Shown: positions 34,119 through 44,468, counted from the first letter of the stretch. The stretch: DNA of 64,000 bases from Lederbergia panacisoli (GCF_024626525.1 NZ_JANJGU010000007.1:106983-170982), one strand, 5' to 3'. Translations and numbers: made by a program. The notes: generated by a model from the letters alone, not told the origin.

Positions 34119-35336
34119 ATGAATAAAAAGAATCCGGTTAGGTTTGCCCTGTTGTTAGCAGCCTTTTCTGCATTAGGGCCATTTACTTTTGATATGTATC
34201 TTCCGGCATTTCCCCAATTGACGGAGTTTTTTGGAACAAGTGCTTCAGCCATTCAAGTAAGTATTACTGCCTGCTTGTTAGGGGTGGGTGTAGGACAGAT
34301 CGTCATGGGGCCTTTGAGTGATGTTCACGGAAGGCGTAAACCTTTATGGATAGCAACGATTGTTTATGCCCTTGCTTCTTTCGGCTGTGCTTTGTCGCCA
34401 AACATTGCTACTTTTATAGCTTTACGATTTTTACAAGGATTTGCGGCATCCGCTGGAATGGTCATTTCTCGTGCGATTGTTCGTGATCAGTATAGTGGAG
34501 TGGAACTAACGAAGTTTTTTTCACTTCTTACGATGATTGGTAATCTCGCTCCTTTACTCGCTCCGATTGCGGGGAGTGCTGTCATTTCCTTCACCTCTTG
34601 GAACGGTGTATTCGTATTTCTAGGATTTCTTGGTATATTTTTAACAAGTATCACTACATGGAAATTAAAAGAAACGTTGCCAGTTGAAAAGCGTGTTTCT
34701 AGCAACTTTACGGAGTTATTGCGAAACTTTAAAACATTAATTCAAAATCGGACATTTATGGGCTACGCACTGGCACAAGGAATCATGATGGCCGGTATCT
34801 TTGCCTACATTTCTGGAACTCCATTTATCTACCAAAAAATTTATGGCGTGTCGCCACAAGTGTTCGCTTTCCTTTTTGCAATGAATGGAATTAGTTTGAT
34901 CATAGGGGCGCAGACGGTTAGACGATTAGCAGGAAGGATACCAGAGCGTCGGATTCTCCTGATTGGAATGTCTTTGGCATTTATCACGAGCATTGCTGTT
35001 CTGATTGTCGTTCTTTCTCACGGTCCATTATATTCTTTGGTGATCCCGCTCTTTTTATTTGTTGCATCGCTTGGTTTAATTGGTCCTGTCACATTTACAT
35101 TAGCAATGGAGTCGCAAGGACATATTGCAGGCAGTGCGGCTGCACTTCTAGGTGTACTTCCATTTTTATTGGGTTCCATTACTTCCCCACTTGTGGGAAT
35201 CGCCGGTGAATATTCTGCCATACCTTTCGGGGTTATTATTTTTACAACTAGTTCGCTTGCCATCATCAACTATGCAATCCTAGTTAAAAGAGATAAAACC
35301 GTGACGCCTTCCGAAAAACAAGTGCTTAATCATTAA
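34119..35336 (+). CDS. Bcr/CflA-type multidrug MFS exporter
   Basis: 405 residues, 12 predicted helices. Start region LLLAAFSALGPFTFDMYLPA with the acidic residue in helix 1, and motif A between helices 2 and 3 as GPLSDVHGRRKPL, then RFLQGFAASAGMVISRAIVR (motif C-like), identify the drug:H+ antiporter Bcr/CflA group. AGGAG lies 8 bases before the ATG. Monocistronic with a terminator; no adjacent regulator. Confidence 0.92.
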   Translation: MNKKNPVRFALLLAAFSALGPFTFDMYLPAFPQLTEFFGTSASAIQVSITACLLGVGVGQIVMGPLSDVHGRRKPLWIATIVYALASFGCALSPNIATFIALRFLQGFAASAGMVISRAIVRDQYSGVELTKFFSLLTMIGNLAPLLAPIAGSAVISFTSWNGVFVFLGFLGIFLTSITTWKLKETLPVEKRVSSNFTELLRNFKTLIQNRTFMGYALAQGIMMAGIFAYISGTPFIYQKIYGVSPQVFAFLFAMNGISLIIGAQTVRRLAGRIPERRILLIGMSLAFITSIAVLIVVLSHGPLYSLVIPLFLFVASLGLIGPVTFTLAMESQGHIAGSAAALLGVLPFLLGSITSPLVGIAGEYSAIPFGVIIFTTSSLAIINYAILVKRDKTVTPSEKQVLNH

Positions 35337-35389
35337 TTGAAAGAAATAAAGAATAAACTTCTCATTCACGATAAGTCTATTAATATGCC

Positions 35390-35427
35390 AAAATCCCTGG
35401 TTTAATCAAAATCAGGGATTTTTTTTA
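35390..35427 (+). terminator. terminator of the MFS gene
   Basis: AAAATCCCTG, 13-base loop, CAGGGATTTTTTTT; about 55 bases past the stop codon. Confidence 0.85.
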
Positions 35428-35562
35428 GACGGGGGCATATTATTTTTTAAAAGAAGATGAGACTCAACCCTTTAAGCTGATACACTAGACAACCATATTC
35501 TACGTTCATGCTTTTTGAAAAAATAATATTACCGACTACATTTTTACAACATATTTGAAATG

Positions 35563-35667
35563 TTACTTTTTCGGCATTCTTGACAATTTAATAAAAACGC
35601 CCAACCCTGCTAAGAAAAATCCTAAACAAAATAAACTACCTGGACTCCCCCAAACTATTTCACCCAT
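35563..35667 (-). CDS. small membrane protein (34 aa)
   Basis: An ATG at 35667 is preceded by TAGGAGG at 5 bases and opens MGEIVWGSPGSLFCLGFFLA, then GLGVFIKLSRMPKK. One hydrophobic helix with a basic C-terminal tail. The excellent ribosome binding site supports expression. It lies downstream of the APH-like gene on the same strand (69 bases after its stop). No family recognised. Confidence 0.6.
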   Translation of the reverse strand: MGEIVWGSPGSLFCLGFFLAGLGVFIKLSRMPKK

Positions 35668-35736
35668 TAAGAAACCTCCTATTTTTGACAAATATAGTTA
35701 TATTTTACTATATAGCATTGTTAATTTGTCTATTCT

Positions 35737-36711
35737 TTACAAACTAATAGAAAAATTTATTAAAGGTTGAGCCGTTTCAATCTCTGTTTTTAAACGTAAC
35801 CATTTCATTTTCCTTTCATCATCTACCGTTTTCCAGTCATAACGTTGGTGAAGAAAATTGTAATCAAGTAATCGACGATAACTTAGAAACTTTGGCATCG
35901 CTTTTAACCACCAATTTTCTACAGTATGTACCTCCCGATATCCTTTAAGAAACCAGTCGAGGAACCAAGCTACATGGTCATCGAGTATTTCATTGTTTTT
36001 AATTTGTCGGTTATATCTCAAGATGACCGAGTAAAGGACTATGGCGATGTCATAAGCGAACCAATGATAGCAAGAATCATCAAAGTCGAATGCGGTAATC
36101 ATACTATCGTTAGTTACGAAAATATTGTGCGCATGAAGGTCACAGTGGACTAGACCATAGTTCTTCGAATCTTTTGGAAGAGTTTCTAACCAGATTAATA
36201 ACTCCTTAGCTTTCTGCCGAGCGATCGTTTCTTCATGTGGCAGGTGCTGCATCATATCCATCCACGATTCCTGCTTCCAATCACGGCGTTTAACATCTTT
36301 CAGAGGGACGTAAGACTGGGTAAGTACGTGCATCTGTCCAACTAAGCGGCCCCAATTAACAAACATTTCCTCGTCCCATTCATCATCCGTGGGGGTTCGA
36401 CCAGGAGCCTCGGAAAACATAGAGGCGTGATACCCACCTGTTACATTTTCAACTAATTTCCCTGACTTTGATGGGAAAATTTCTGGAACAGAAACCCCGT
36501 TTTCAAACAGATACCTCATGAAATGCAGCTCTGCTAATGCCTCTTTTTCATTACGCCATTTCTGATTCGATACACGTAATATCCGAGAAGGATACTCATT
36601 TTGTGCTGGATATCGATACACAGCATTCACATTTCCACCAACATAAGTTAGTAGACTCACATTAAGTCCAAATGCATTTGATGTTGTTTGCAACACACTT
36701 TTATCTACCAT
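35737..36711 (-). CDS. aminoglycoside phosphotransferase-fold kinase
   Basis: 324 residues. Catalytic loop YGLVHCDLHAHNIFVTNDSM (HxDxxxxN) and metal motif ITAFDFDDSCYHWFAYD are intact. The N-lobe has AVYRYPAQNEYPSRILRV. This branch is close to homoserine-kinase/fructosamine-type APH proteins and is not a proven resistance enzyme. The ATG at 36711 has AAAGAGTG upstream; a GTG three codons earlier overlaps that site. Confidence 0.85.
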   Translation of the reverse strand: MVDKSVLQTTSNAFGLNVSLLTYVGGNVNAVYRYPAQNEYPSRILRVSNQKWRNEKEALAELHFMRYLFENGVSVPEIFPSKSGKLVENVTGGYHASMFSEAPGRTPTDDEWDEEMFVNWGRLVGQMHVLTQSYVPLKDVKRRDWKQESWMDMMQHLPHEETIARQKAKELLIWLETLPKDSKNYGLVHCDLHAHNIFVTNDSMITAFDFDDSCYHWFAYDIAIVLYSVILRYNRQIKNNEILDDHVAWFLDWFLKGYREVHTVENWWLKAMPKFLSYRRLLDYNFLHQRYDWKTVDDERKMKWLRLKTEIETAQPLINFSISL

Positions 36712-36814
36712 TCCATTCACTCTTTCAGATTATTAATCAATAATTCTCCAATTCATTAACTTAGCTCAGCATTACTCGTTTGTTTAATGTGCTCATATTT
36801 CTTGAAAAAAGGAA

Positions 36815-36861
36815 TTAAAAAAATCCCGAAGTTATCTCAAAAAACAATCGACTTCAAGGAT
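36815..36861 (-). terminator. terminator downstream of the VOC-family gene
   Basis: ATCC(T)TGAAGT and ACTTCGGGAT form an imperfect stem with an 18-base loop, followed on the minus strand by seven T; about 95 bases past the VOC gene's stop. Confidence 0.6.
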
Positions 36862-36958
36862 ATATAGCTTTTGCAACTTCCTTTTTTCTGTGCACTTTTA
36901 TTATATTTAACAACATAATTTTAATCAGACCATAGTTTAATTCTCCATATATAAAGAA

Positions 36959-37312
36959 TTATTTCAGAGGTCCACCAATACAGAATCGATACCCATCAAT
37001 ATCGTAGACAAGAACTTCCCTCATACCATATGACTGATTAGACGGTTCCGCCTCCAAAATGGCCCCTCTTGCCTTAAAGTCTTCATACACTTTATCCACG
37101 TCATCCACCCAGATGTACGCATCCATAAATCCATTTACGGTATGGTTTGGACGAATAACTTCTTTACTATCTGCCTTTTTAATTAAAAAACTTACTCCGT
37201 CCCGTTCAACAAACTGCCCATCAATCTTAAAGCCAAGTTGGTCTCTGAAATAGTCTTGGGACTTTTTTACATCGGATACAAGTAAACATTGAGACGATTT
37301 GTTTAATCTCAT
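36959..37312 (-). CDS. VOC/glyoxalase-fold protein
   Basis: 117 residues, one vicinal-oxygen-chelate module: QCLLVSDVKKSQDYFRDQLG, FMDAYIWVDDVDKVYEDFKA and MREVLVYDIDGYRFCIGGPL. Related proteins include bleomycin-type binding proteins and glyoxalase-like enzymes; ligand unknown. The ATG at 37312 has GGGGG 8 bases upstream, better than the GTG ten codons before it. Confidence 0.82.
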   Translation of the reverse strand: MRLNKSSQCLLVSDVKKSQDYFRDQLGFKIDGQFVERDGVSFLIKKADSKEVIRPNHTVNGFMDAYIWVDDVDKVYEDFKARGAILEAEPSNQSYGMREVLVYDIDGYRFCIGGPLK

Positions 37313-37480
37313 AAGCAAACCCCCATTTTGAATAACTTTCACTTAATCTTATTCTCTCTCTGCCATTGAATTCCTGCCTCATCTTACCCTAAACGTTTCA
37401 TTTTCATTTCTTCTTTGTAATTGGATCTTTTTATGATTTCCTTAATAAAGTTAAAAAAAGTTTAACTTCCATGCTAATAG

Positions 37481-37494
37481 GCATATGGTATAAT
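37481..37494 (+). promoter_or_regulatory. candidate extended -10 promoter of the methyltransferase gene
   Basis: TGGTATAAT (TGnTATAAT) with a perfect -10 hexamer at 37489-37494, 43 bases before the start codon; no good -35 element. Confidence 0.5.
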
Positions 37495-37536
37495 CAGTCC
37501 GATAATAAGCTACGAATAGAAAAGGATGAGGATAAT

Positions 37537-38352
37537 ATGACAGACATTCATACTAATAATATAGAACGTTTTTTAGGATATAGTCAGCTCTATGATCAAA
37601 GTCGTCCAATTCCTCCAGATGATATTATCAAAATTTTGACGAGGTATTTGGCACGGAGACCTAAACGAGTTGTGGATGTCGGCTGTGGAACGGGATTGTC
37701 TTCATTTATCTGGTTATCTCAAGCAGACGAAATAATCGGAGTAGAACCAAATGATGATATGAGAGAAACTGCGCTCTCCCAATGGCGCACGCAACAGGAG
37801 CCAAAAGACCTTCGGTTTATGAAAGGTCTGTCAGATCATTTAGAATTGGAATCTGAATCAGTAGATATCCTCACTTGTTCACAATCCTTTCATTGGATGG
37901 ATCCGCAGCCCACTTTACGTGAGTTTGCTCGTGTGCTCTGCAATGGCGGAGTCTTTGCAGCTTATGATTGTGACTGGCCCCCGACTTTTACAAAAGAAAT
38001 TGAAGTACGTTATCAAAACCTAATATCGCTTGCTGAATCACGTGTTGCCGAACTTGCCCAAACTGATCAATTAGCCTTCAAATGGAATAAAGAAAAACAC
38101 CTTCAACAAATTCGAGATTCCAGCCTATTCCAGTTTTCAAAAGAAATTGTTTTTCACCATTGGGAACGTTGTGATGCAATTCGGTATGCTAATATCGCTT
38201 TAAGCCAAGGTGGGTTACAGACGGCATTGAAATTAGGGGCAGGAGATCTAAAGGATGAGGTCAATGAATTCCAAAATCAAGTTCACCGAGCTTTTGATGG
38301 TCAATCTCAAGATATTCTTTTTAGTTATCGCATGCGTATTGGAATTAAGTGA
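37537..38352 (+). CDS. class I SAM-dependent methyltransferase (UbiE/YafE type)
   Basis: 271 residues. Motif I RVVDVGCGTGLSSFIWLSQA, EIIGVEPNDDMRE, DILTCSQSFHWMDPQPTLRE and the post-motif ARVLCNGGVFAAYD fit small-molecule C/O-methyltransferases of the methyltransf_11 group. ATG at 37537 with AAGGATGAGG upstream; the frame upstream of it overlaps the promoter and is not used. Confidence 0.88.
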   Translation: MTDIHTNNIERFLGYSQLYDQSRPIPPDDIIKILTRYLARRPKRVVDVGCGTGLSSFIWLSQADEIIGVEPNDDMRETALSQWRTQQEPKDLRFMKGLSDHLELESESVDILTCSQSFHWMDPQPTLREFARVLCNGGVFAAYDCDWPPTFTKEIEVRYQNLISLAESRVAELAQTDQLAFKWNKEKHLQQIRDSSLFQFSKEIVFHHWERCDAIRYANIALSQGGLQTALKLGAGDLKDEVNEFQNQVHRAFDGQSQDILFSYRMRIGIK

Positions 38353-38500
38353 TTAGAAAAAAATCTTGAAAACAGTTTTTCCAGATTTCGAAACATATGG
38401 CGAGTAGTATCAGGAAGTTTATGAGATTCTACAATGATTCTATTCTTCGATTCTTATCCTAACAGTCGAAAATGCCTTTGTACCGGGGAGATAATAGAAT

Positions 38501-39130
38501 TTATGGATTTACGTTATTTTTAAATCTCATTTCCATCAGCTCTGCCATTTGTTTCGAATTTGGATTTCCTTCTTTTTTTAATTTATTAATGATCTCTATA
38601 TAATCTGTCTCACTGCGGTTTTGACTTAATTTATATGCAGCCTGAATTTCTACCACTATAATCTTAAATCCAACTATACCTTTTATTTGCTTTTTAGTTT
38701 TTGAAGATAGATTTTCCCATAGAGCAGCATTATTACGATGACGTTCGTATCTTTGCAATAACAATATAAGGTCTTCCTCCAACTCTTGTTCACTCATAAT
38801 ACTAGCTGTTCCATATACATGGACAGATTGATAATTCCATGTTGGTACATTTTCATGTTTATACCAAGATGATGAAATATAAGCATGTGGGCCTTGAAAC
38901 ATAACAAGAACATTATCATTCGCAGCCTCTAACGTTTTCCATTGAGGGTTTGCATAAGCCATATGCCCAGTGATATAGTAATCATCATCTTTTTTTACTA
39001 ATCCCAAAGGCAAATGAGTGGCTATTGGTTTTCCTTGTTCAGTTGTGACAATCGTACCAAATGAGTTTTCTTGAACAAAATCCCAGATTTCATCAACATT
39101 TGTAACCTTAAAATGATTTGGAGTATACAT
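38501..39130 (-). CDS. paiB: FMN-binding negative regulator PaiB
   Basis: 209 residues starting MYTPNHFKVTNVDEIWDFVQ; FGTIVTTEQGKPIATHLPLG, HMAYANPQWK, VMFQGPHAYISSSWYKHENV and PTWNYQSVHVYGTA are the PaiB split-barrel signature. In B. subtilis paiB is the second gene of the paiAB operon and modulates sporulation and protease genes. Here only a 3' scrap of paiA remains upstream (39151-39207), while an intact paiA lies 2.4 kb away. GAGGCGGG precedes the ATG. Confidence 0.9.
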   Translation of the reverse strand: MYTPNHFKVTNVDEIWDFVQENSFGTIVTTEQGKPIATHLPLGLVKKDDDYYITGHMAYANPQWKTLEAANDNVLVMFQGPHAYISSSWYKHENVPTWNYQSVHVYGTASIMSEQELEEDLILLLQRYERHRNNAALWENLSSKTKKQIKGIVGFKIIVVEIQAAYKLSQNRSETDYIEIINKLKKEGNPNSKQMAELMEMRFKNNVNP

Positions 39131-39150
39131 AATAACCCGCCTCATATATA

Positions 39151-39207
39151 TTAATTGAGTGTTTCAATCATAATGTAGTCTACTTTTTCTTCATCACCCA
39201 TAACAGC
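39151..39207 (-). pseudogene. 3' remnant of a paiA gene upstream of paiB
   Basis: The minus strand reads AVMGDEEKVDYIMIETLN and a TAA, 21 bases before paiB. This matches the last residues of the intact PaiA at 41560 ([17 protein letters not shown]); the DNA is also clearly homologous over about 50 bases. Upstream of this point similarity stops abruptly. It marks the ancestral paiA-paiB junction. Confidence 0.85.
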
Positions 39208-39238
39208 TATAGGTAGGTATCCACTTATTATAAATTGC

Positions 39239-39727
39239 TTATGTTCTATATACATCATAAGATTTATAATGTGTATTTGTAATTATCTCTTTTTCGACTT
39301 TTTGTATACCTAAGGTTGATTCATACGCTGCACTAATAAATTCTTTAGATAAATCAATTACATTACTATTTGATAATGCCTCTTCGATGGAAAAAAACTC
39401 GATATTAGAAATTTCATTGATGTCCAACGCTTTAGTTATTCCTGAAATATATTCCATTTCAAAAACTACATAAATGCTTGCTTCTACCATATTATTAACT
39501 TGTTTAACCCCATTTCTTAAACCAACTATTCTTTTTGGGTTTAATACTAACCCCGTTTCCTCTTTAATTTCTCGTTTTACTGCTTCTTCCAATGATTCGC
39601 CCGGTTCAACAATCCCTCCAGGAATCATCCATAAACCTTTATTCGGGCCGTAATTTACTTGAACTAATAAAACTTTATTATCTTTTATCAAAATTCCGCC
39701 TGTCGATACTGAATGTAACGATTTCAT
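39239..39727 (-). CDS. NUDIX hydrolase
   Basis: 162 residues with a complete Nudix box: GGIVEPGESLEEAVKREIKE followed by ETGLVL. It begins MKSLHSVSTGGILIKDNKVL. It hydrolyses a nucleoside diphosphate linked to some moiety; the substrate is not predictable. ATG at 39727 with GAGGAG upstream. It follows the P-loop kinase gene by 22 bases, so the two are probably cotranscribed. Confidence 0.9.
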   Translation of the reverse strand: MKSLHSVSTGGILIKDNKVLLVQVNYGPNKGLWMIPGGIVEPGESLEEAVKREIKEETGLVLNPKRIVGLRNGVKQVNNMVEASIYVVFEMEYISGITKALDINEISNIEFFSIEEALSNSNVIDLSKEFISAAYESTLGIQKVEKEIITNTHYKSYDVYRT

Positions 39728-39749
39728 TATGTATCTCCTCAACTATTAA

Positions 39750-40247
39750 TTACTTTCCCAGTTGATTTAAAATCTGTTTCAATACGTCATTCTGTGACAT
39801 ATCATTAGTCAATATTGTTTCTCCATCCACGCCGAGATAATCGTTTGGATTCCACCAAGCACGTAAAGACTCTTCCCCAAATTCCATCTTTTTTGGACTA
39901 GAGTTGTGACGTATGACTGTTTCCTCAAAAGATAAATCAAAATAATAACTATATGTCTTTTGGTTATAGAAATGGATTAAGTTTTTCAACATTTCACCGT
40001 AACGATCTTTATATAAAATCCCTTCCACAATAACAAATTCACATTTACCTTTACCGTACTCTGCGATTTGGCGAATTAAATCAATTGATAGGTTTCCATC
40101 TCTATCGTGAACCTTTAACATTTCACGGCGAACGACATCCTGAGATACCAAAAGTGTTCCATGCCCCAAATGACTTTGAAGGCTTTTCGCAGTCGTTGTT
40201 TTTCCACTCCCAGAGTTTCCCCGAATGATAATTAGCTTGGATTCCAT
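39750..40247 (-). CDS. P-loop kinase-like protein
   Basis: 165 residues. Walker A is IIIRGNSGSGKTTTAKSLQS; VIVEGILYKDRYGEML suggests Walker B/lid. Family of small AAA/zeta-toxin-like or chloramphenicol-phosphotransferase-like kinases of unknown substrate. GGGGGGAAAT precedes the ATG. It lies 75 bases after the APH-like gene and just ahead of the NUDIX gene, so the three could act on one metabolite. Confidence 0.8.
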   Translation of the reverse strand: MESKLIIIRGNSGSGKTTTAKSLQSHLGHGTLLVSQDVVRREMLKVHDRDGNLSIDLIRQIAEYGKGKCEFVIVEGILYKDRYGEMLKNLIHFYNQKTYSYYFDLSFEETVIRHNSSPKKMEFGEESLRAWWNPNDYLGVDGETILTNDMSQNDVLKQILNQLGK

Positions 40248-40322
40248 ATTTCCCCCCGCGGATCCTACTTAATCTTGTTCTTTATCCATAGGTGTAAATT
40301 TGAGGCAAAAGACAGTATTTAT

Positions 40323-41258
40323 CTAGTCCAAAGCCATATCAACAACTTGTTTCGCAAACGCAGCAAAGGATTCAATAAGATCTGGACTTTTATCAATCGC
40401 CCATCTGAGTTTGTCAAAAGCTCTTAACAGCAACAAAGCACTCATACTGGAAAGGTCCTTTTCCTTTAAACCATATCCATCTAAATATGCTTTAAATTCC
40501 TCAATATTAGGTGCCTCACCTAGAATTTGGCACTTCATCATTTCAATAATGTCACCATACGGCGCCACAGTTACTTCTGCACTGCCCCAATCTAGTAGAA
40601 CTACCTGCCCTTCATTATCGATGATTGTATTTTTCAATGAGACATCCCCATGATTTAAAGCAAAATGAAACTTTTCTTTCTTCAAACCTTCGAATAGTTT
40701 TCTTACTCTATTCGATTCAGTCTGATTGATTACCCCAAGTTCAATTAACCGATCATTCTCTGTTAAACTATTGATATTATAATTTACATAACCTAGCCAA
40801 CTACCATCTGATCCTGCATGGGGAGGCGACTGAAACACACCATGTATTGGATTTATCAGGTTTTCCCCGAATCCCTTAACTGGAATCGTATGAATAAGTT
40901 TGGCGTACGTGCCAAGTTGCCTCCAAATATCCGGCTTAGGCTTATTACTATCTAATCCGTTCTCTCCATCTACGAAGGTTTGGATCATATACGCTGTTTC
41001 GTCAACTATACCAATAGATAACACCTTCGGACTAGGAATGCCAACTGCTCGAGCTTGCTCGATGCACCAACTTTCTTTAACAAAAGTTGAATATGAAGTT
41101 GAATTATTCATGCGGACAACAACTTTGCTGTTATCAGTCTCGACTACACAAACTTGATTTACGCTTCCTTTGCCTATTATTTGAAATGATTTTTTGACCC
41201 TTTCTTGCAAAAAGTCCTCTGTAATTTGCTCTGCTTTCAAAAGAACTAAATCTACCAT
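40323..41258 (-). CDS. aminoglycoside phosphotransferase-family protein
   Basis: 311 residues. N-lobe VNQVCVVETDNSKVVVRMNN; catalytic loop FALNHGDVSLKNTIIDNEGQ (HGDxxxxN) and DFG-equivalent VVLLDWGSAEVTVAPYGDII are intact. AAGGAG lies 6 bases before the ATG. Substrate unknown; resistance cannot be claimed from sequence. Confidence 0.87.
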   Translation of the reverse strand: MVDLVLLKAEQITEDFLQERVKKSFQIIGKGSVNQVCVVETDNSKVVVRMNNSTSYSTFVKESWCIEQARAVGIPSPKVLSIGIVDETAYMIQTFVDGENGLDSNKPKPDIWRQLGTYAKLIHTIPVKGFGENLINPIHGVFQSPPHAGSDGSWLGYVNYNINSLTENDRLIELGVINQTESNRVRKLFEGLKKEKFHFALNHGDVSLKNTIIDNEGQVVLLDWGSAEVTVAPYGDIIEMMKCQILGEAPNIEEFKAYLDGYGLKEKDLSSMSALLLLRAFDKLRWAIDKSPDLIESFAAFAKQVVDMALD

Positions 41259-41559
41259 GAAGCTCTCCTTAATATCTATGTATTTATAACTGCTTACATT
41301 AGGCTAGCAAAAACAGTACTGGAAAACCTTTTGGTGATGGAAACTTATTTTTTCTAAGGAACATTAATTTTTCTATAGAGACATTTTATCACTATCTTTC
41401 TATACTCACTTCAACAACACTTCGTTATTTATATGGAAATATCCTTTCATGATTAACATTTTTATTTTCAATTATTTCACACTGAAAGTTGAGTAAACAA
41501 AATAATAAACAATTATATTTATTATTAGAATTTTAATTATAACAAGGTTATATAATTTT
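41259..41559. other. AT-rich intergenic stretch
   Basis: No gene, terminator or operator that I can support; very AT-rich near the paiA stop codon. Confidence 0.4.
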
Positions 41560-42551
<992 letters not shown>

Positions 42552-42573
42552 CATTAACCCCTTAGTGTATATT

Positions 42574-42591
42574 TTGTTGCAAATGCAATAA
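42574..42591. promoter_or_regulatory. candidate MarR operator, proximal copy
   Basis: TTGTTGCAAATGCAATAA, an inverted repeat (TTGTTGCA, 2 bases, TGCAATAA) 23 bases before the MarR start. Confidence 0.65.
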
Positions 42592-42620
42592 AAGTGGCAT
42601 GCAACTAATTTAATATATTT

Positions 42621-42638
42621 TTGTTGCATCTGCAACAA
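42621..42638. promoter_or_regulatory. candidate MarR operator, distal copy
   Basis: TTGTTGCATCTGCAACAA, a perfect inverted repeat of 8-bp arms, 47 bases from the proximal copy; the two share 15 of 18 positions. Confidence 0.7.
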
Positions 42639-42933
42639 AATTTAAACCTTTTAATTCTATCTTTTTCTTTTCTCTACAAAATTGTCTTCCTTCCTCAAAC
42701 TAAAAAACAAAAATATCCATATTGCAAATAATGCTATAAGACTACCCCGAGAATGATAAAATAATATCCTTGAATATTTCTCAAAAAAAACCTAATTTCT
42801 TGGGATTTTAAATATCGTAGATTACACCATGAAAAACAAAAACGAGATAGTTCATATAAAAAATAAAAAAACGAAATAGTTTGTAACGAAACGAAGGTTT
42901 TTTAGATATATAGGTTGGAAAGGAGGTAGAGCA

Positions 42934-43416
42934 TTGGGCGAGCTTACGAAAGTCTATGAACAATATGCAGAACAAGTCTTCAAATATTTAATGGTCCTTT
43001 GTCATAATTCAGATATTGCAGAGGAGCTAACACAAGAGACTTTCTATCAGGCTATTCGTTCAATCGATACTTATAACGGCGAATGCAAAATGTCGGTTTG
43101 GCTTTGTCAAATTGCAAAGCATACATATTATAAGTACGTGGATAAACAGATGAAGCAACCACAATTACAAGATTTGCTGAGCCATTTACCATCAGTAGAA
43201 GCAAATCTCATCGAAAGCGAAAATAAAATTGAACTTTATCGGATGATTCATTTGATGGAGGAGCCATTTAAAGAAATACTTTTACTTCGCCTACTTGGCG
43301 GACTAACCTTTAAAGAAATTGGAGAAATACACTTAAAAAATGAGAATTGGGCAAGGGTTACCTTTTATCGAGCAAAATTGAAATTAAGAGAGCGGGGGAA
43401 TATGAATGAAAAATGA
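42934..43416 (+). CDS. ECF-type RNA polymerase sigma factor
   Basis: 160 residues; region 2 (ELTKVYEQYAEQVFKYLMVL, then DIAEELTQETFYQAI and WLCQIAKHTYYKYVDK) and region 4 (PFKEILLLRLLGGLTFKEIG). TTG start with AAAGGAGGT upstream. A TGTAACG element at 42882 resembles an ECF -35 and hints at autoregulation. The stop overlaps the anti-sigma gene by 11 bases. Confidence 0.9.
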   Translation: MGELTKVYEQYAEQVFKYLMVLCHNSDIAEELTQETFYQAIRSIDTYNGECKMSVWLCQIAKHTYYKYVDKQMKQPQLQDLLSHLPSVEANLIESENKIELYRMIHLMEEPFKEILLLRLLGGLTFKEIGEIHLKNENWARVTFYRAKLKLRERGNMNEK

Positions 43417-44254
43417 ATGTTATATAGTGCGTGACTTGTTACCATCTTATATAGATCAACTATGTAGTGAGGAAAGCGCTAGATTTGTAGAGCAACATAT
43501 TGACATTTGTGAAAAATGTTCTCAACTTCTTCATCAAATGCGTATAGAAGTTGATACTGAAAAGCAACCGGAAATTTCAGCTAGACTAGAACAAAAAAAG
43601 CCATTTCAAAAAATAGCATATTTTTTTAATGCACAAAAAAATTTCTCGAAGTTTTTTAAAATTTCCTTTTGGATTGCACTCCTCGCAACGCTGGGGTTTT
43701 TTGTATATTCTATAAGCGTATTTTCTAATCTTGTGCATGAGCGAAAAGAGTCCAGTATAGTTGAACAGCAAAAAAAAGATATTATGAAAAAGGCATTTGC
43801 CATATTATCAACGGAAGCAAGTATAGATGAAAAAGGACTCCAAACTATTTTTGATGAATATAGTGGGCAACTGCAGCATTTATCCGTATTTTCTTCTAAA
43901 ATTATAAACGATGTCACACGTTTACAAAAAGGCCCTATAAATACTTTCCCTATTGATTATTCACAAGCAGTACTTATCATTGGAGAAAACGGAAAAATCA
44001 CGGAGCCAATCATTCCAAGTGATTATGATATTGGTACTGTAGCAATGGCTAATGATCGGTGGATTGTGCAATACGAATATAAAGAGTCGTATCTTAAAAC
44101 AGTTGAAAATGCCCATCAAATAAAACATTATGCACCTTCTATTTGGACAATCTTTCAGTTGCCGATTGTGTTTACCATCATAACTGTTTTCATTTTAGGA
44201 GGTTGGCTATTTCAAAAACGTATGATAAAACCAGTGGAAAACCTATTGGACTAA
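43406..44254 (+). CDS. zinc-finger anti-sigma factor
   Basis: 282 residues. N-terminal zf-HC2 domain: CYIVRDLLPSYIDQLCSEES, then FVEQHIDICEKCSQLL (HxxxCxxC). A membrane helix near 86-106 and another near the C-terminus (about 250-270) place the middle region outside. It should sequester the sigma factor encoded just upstream. Signal unknown. Confidence 0.87.
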   Translation: MKNECYIVRDLLPSYIDQLCSEESARFVEQHIDICEKCSQLLHQMRIEVDTEKQPEISARLEQKKPFQKIAYFFNAQKNFSKFFKISFWIALLATLGFFVYSISVFSNLVHERKESSIVEQQKKDIMKKAFAILSTEASIDEKGLQTIFDEYSGQLQHLSVFSSKIINDVTRLQKGPINTFPIDYSQAVLIIGENGKITEPIIPSDYDIGTVAMANDRWIVQYEYKESYLKTVENAHQIKHYAPSIWTIFQLPIVFTIITVFILGGWLFQKRMIKPVENLLD

Positions 44255-44298
44255 CAACTTGTAGTAAACTAAGTATATATAACTTATTAAGACAAAAA

Positions 44299-44346
44299 GA
44301 ACAGAGCTAATTCTACACGTTTTGTAGATTACTCTGTTTTTATTTT
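44299..44346 (+). terminator. terminator of the second sigma/anti-sigma operon
   Basis: AACAGAG...CTAC, 7-base loop, GTAG...CTCTGTTTTTATTTTT; 45 bases past the stop codon. Confidence 0.8.
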
Positions 44347-44468
44347 TGATCTCAACAATCAATATCCGAAACATCAGTTCCATGATCCTTCATTTGGCTG
44401 TATGGTTTATGAAAGTTATTTACTTCTAGAGCATGTGCATATTGTTCAGTTCCGCTTATTTCTGAAGG

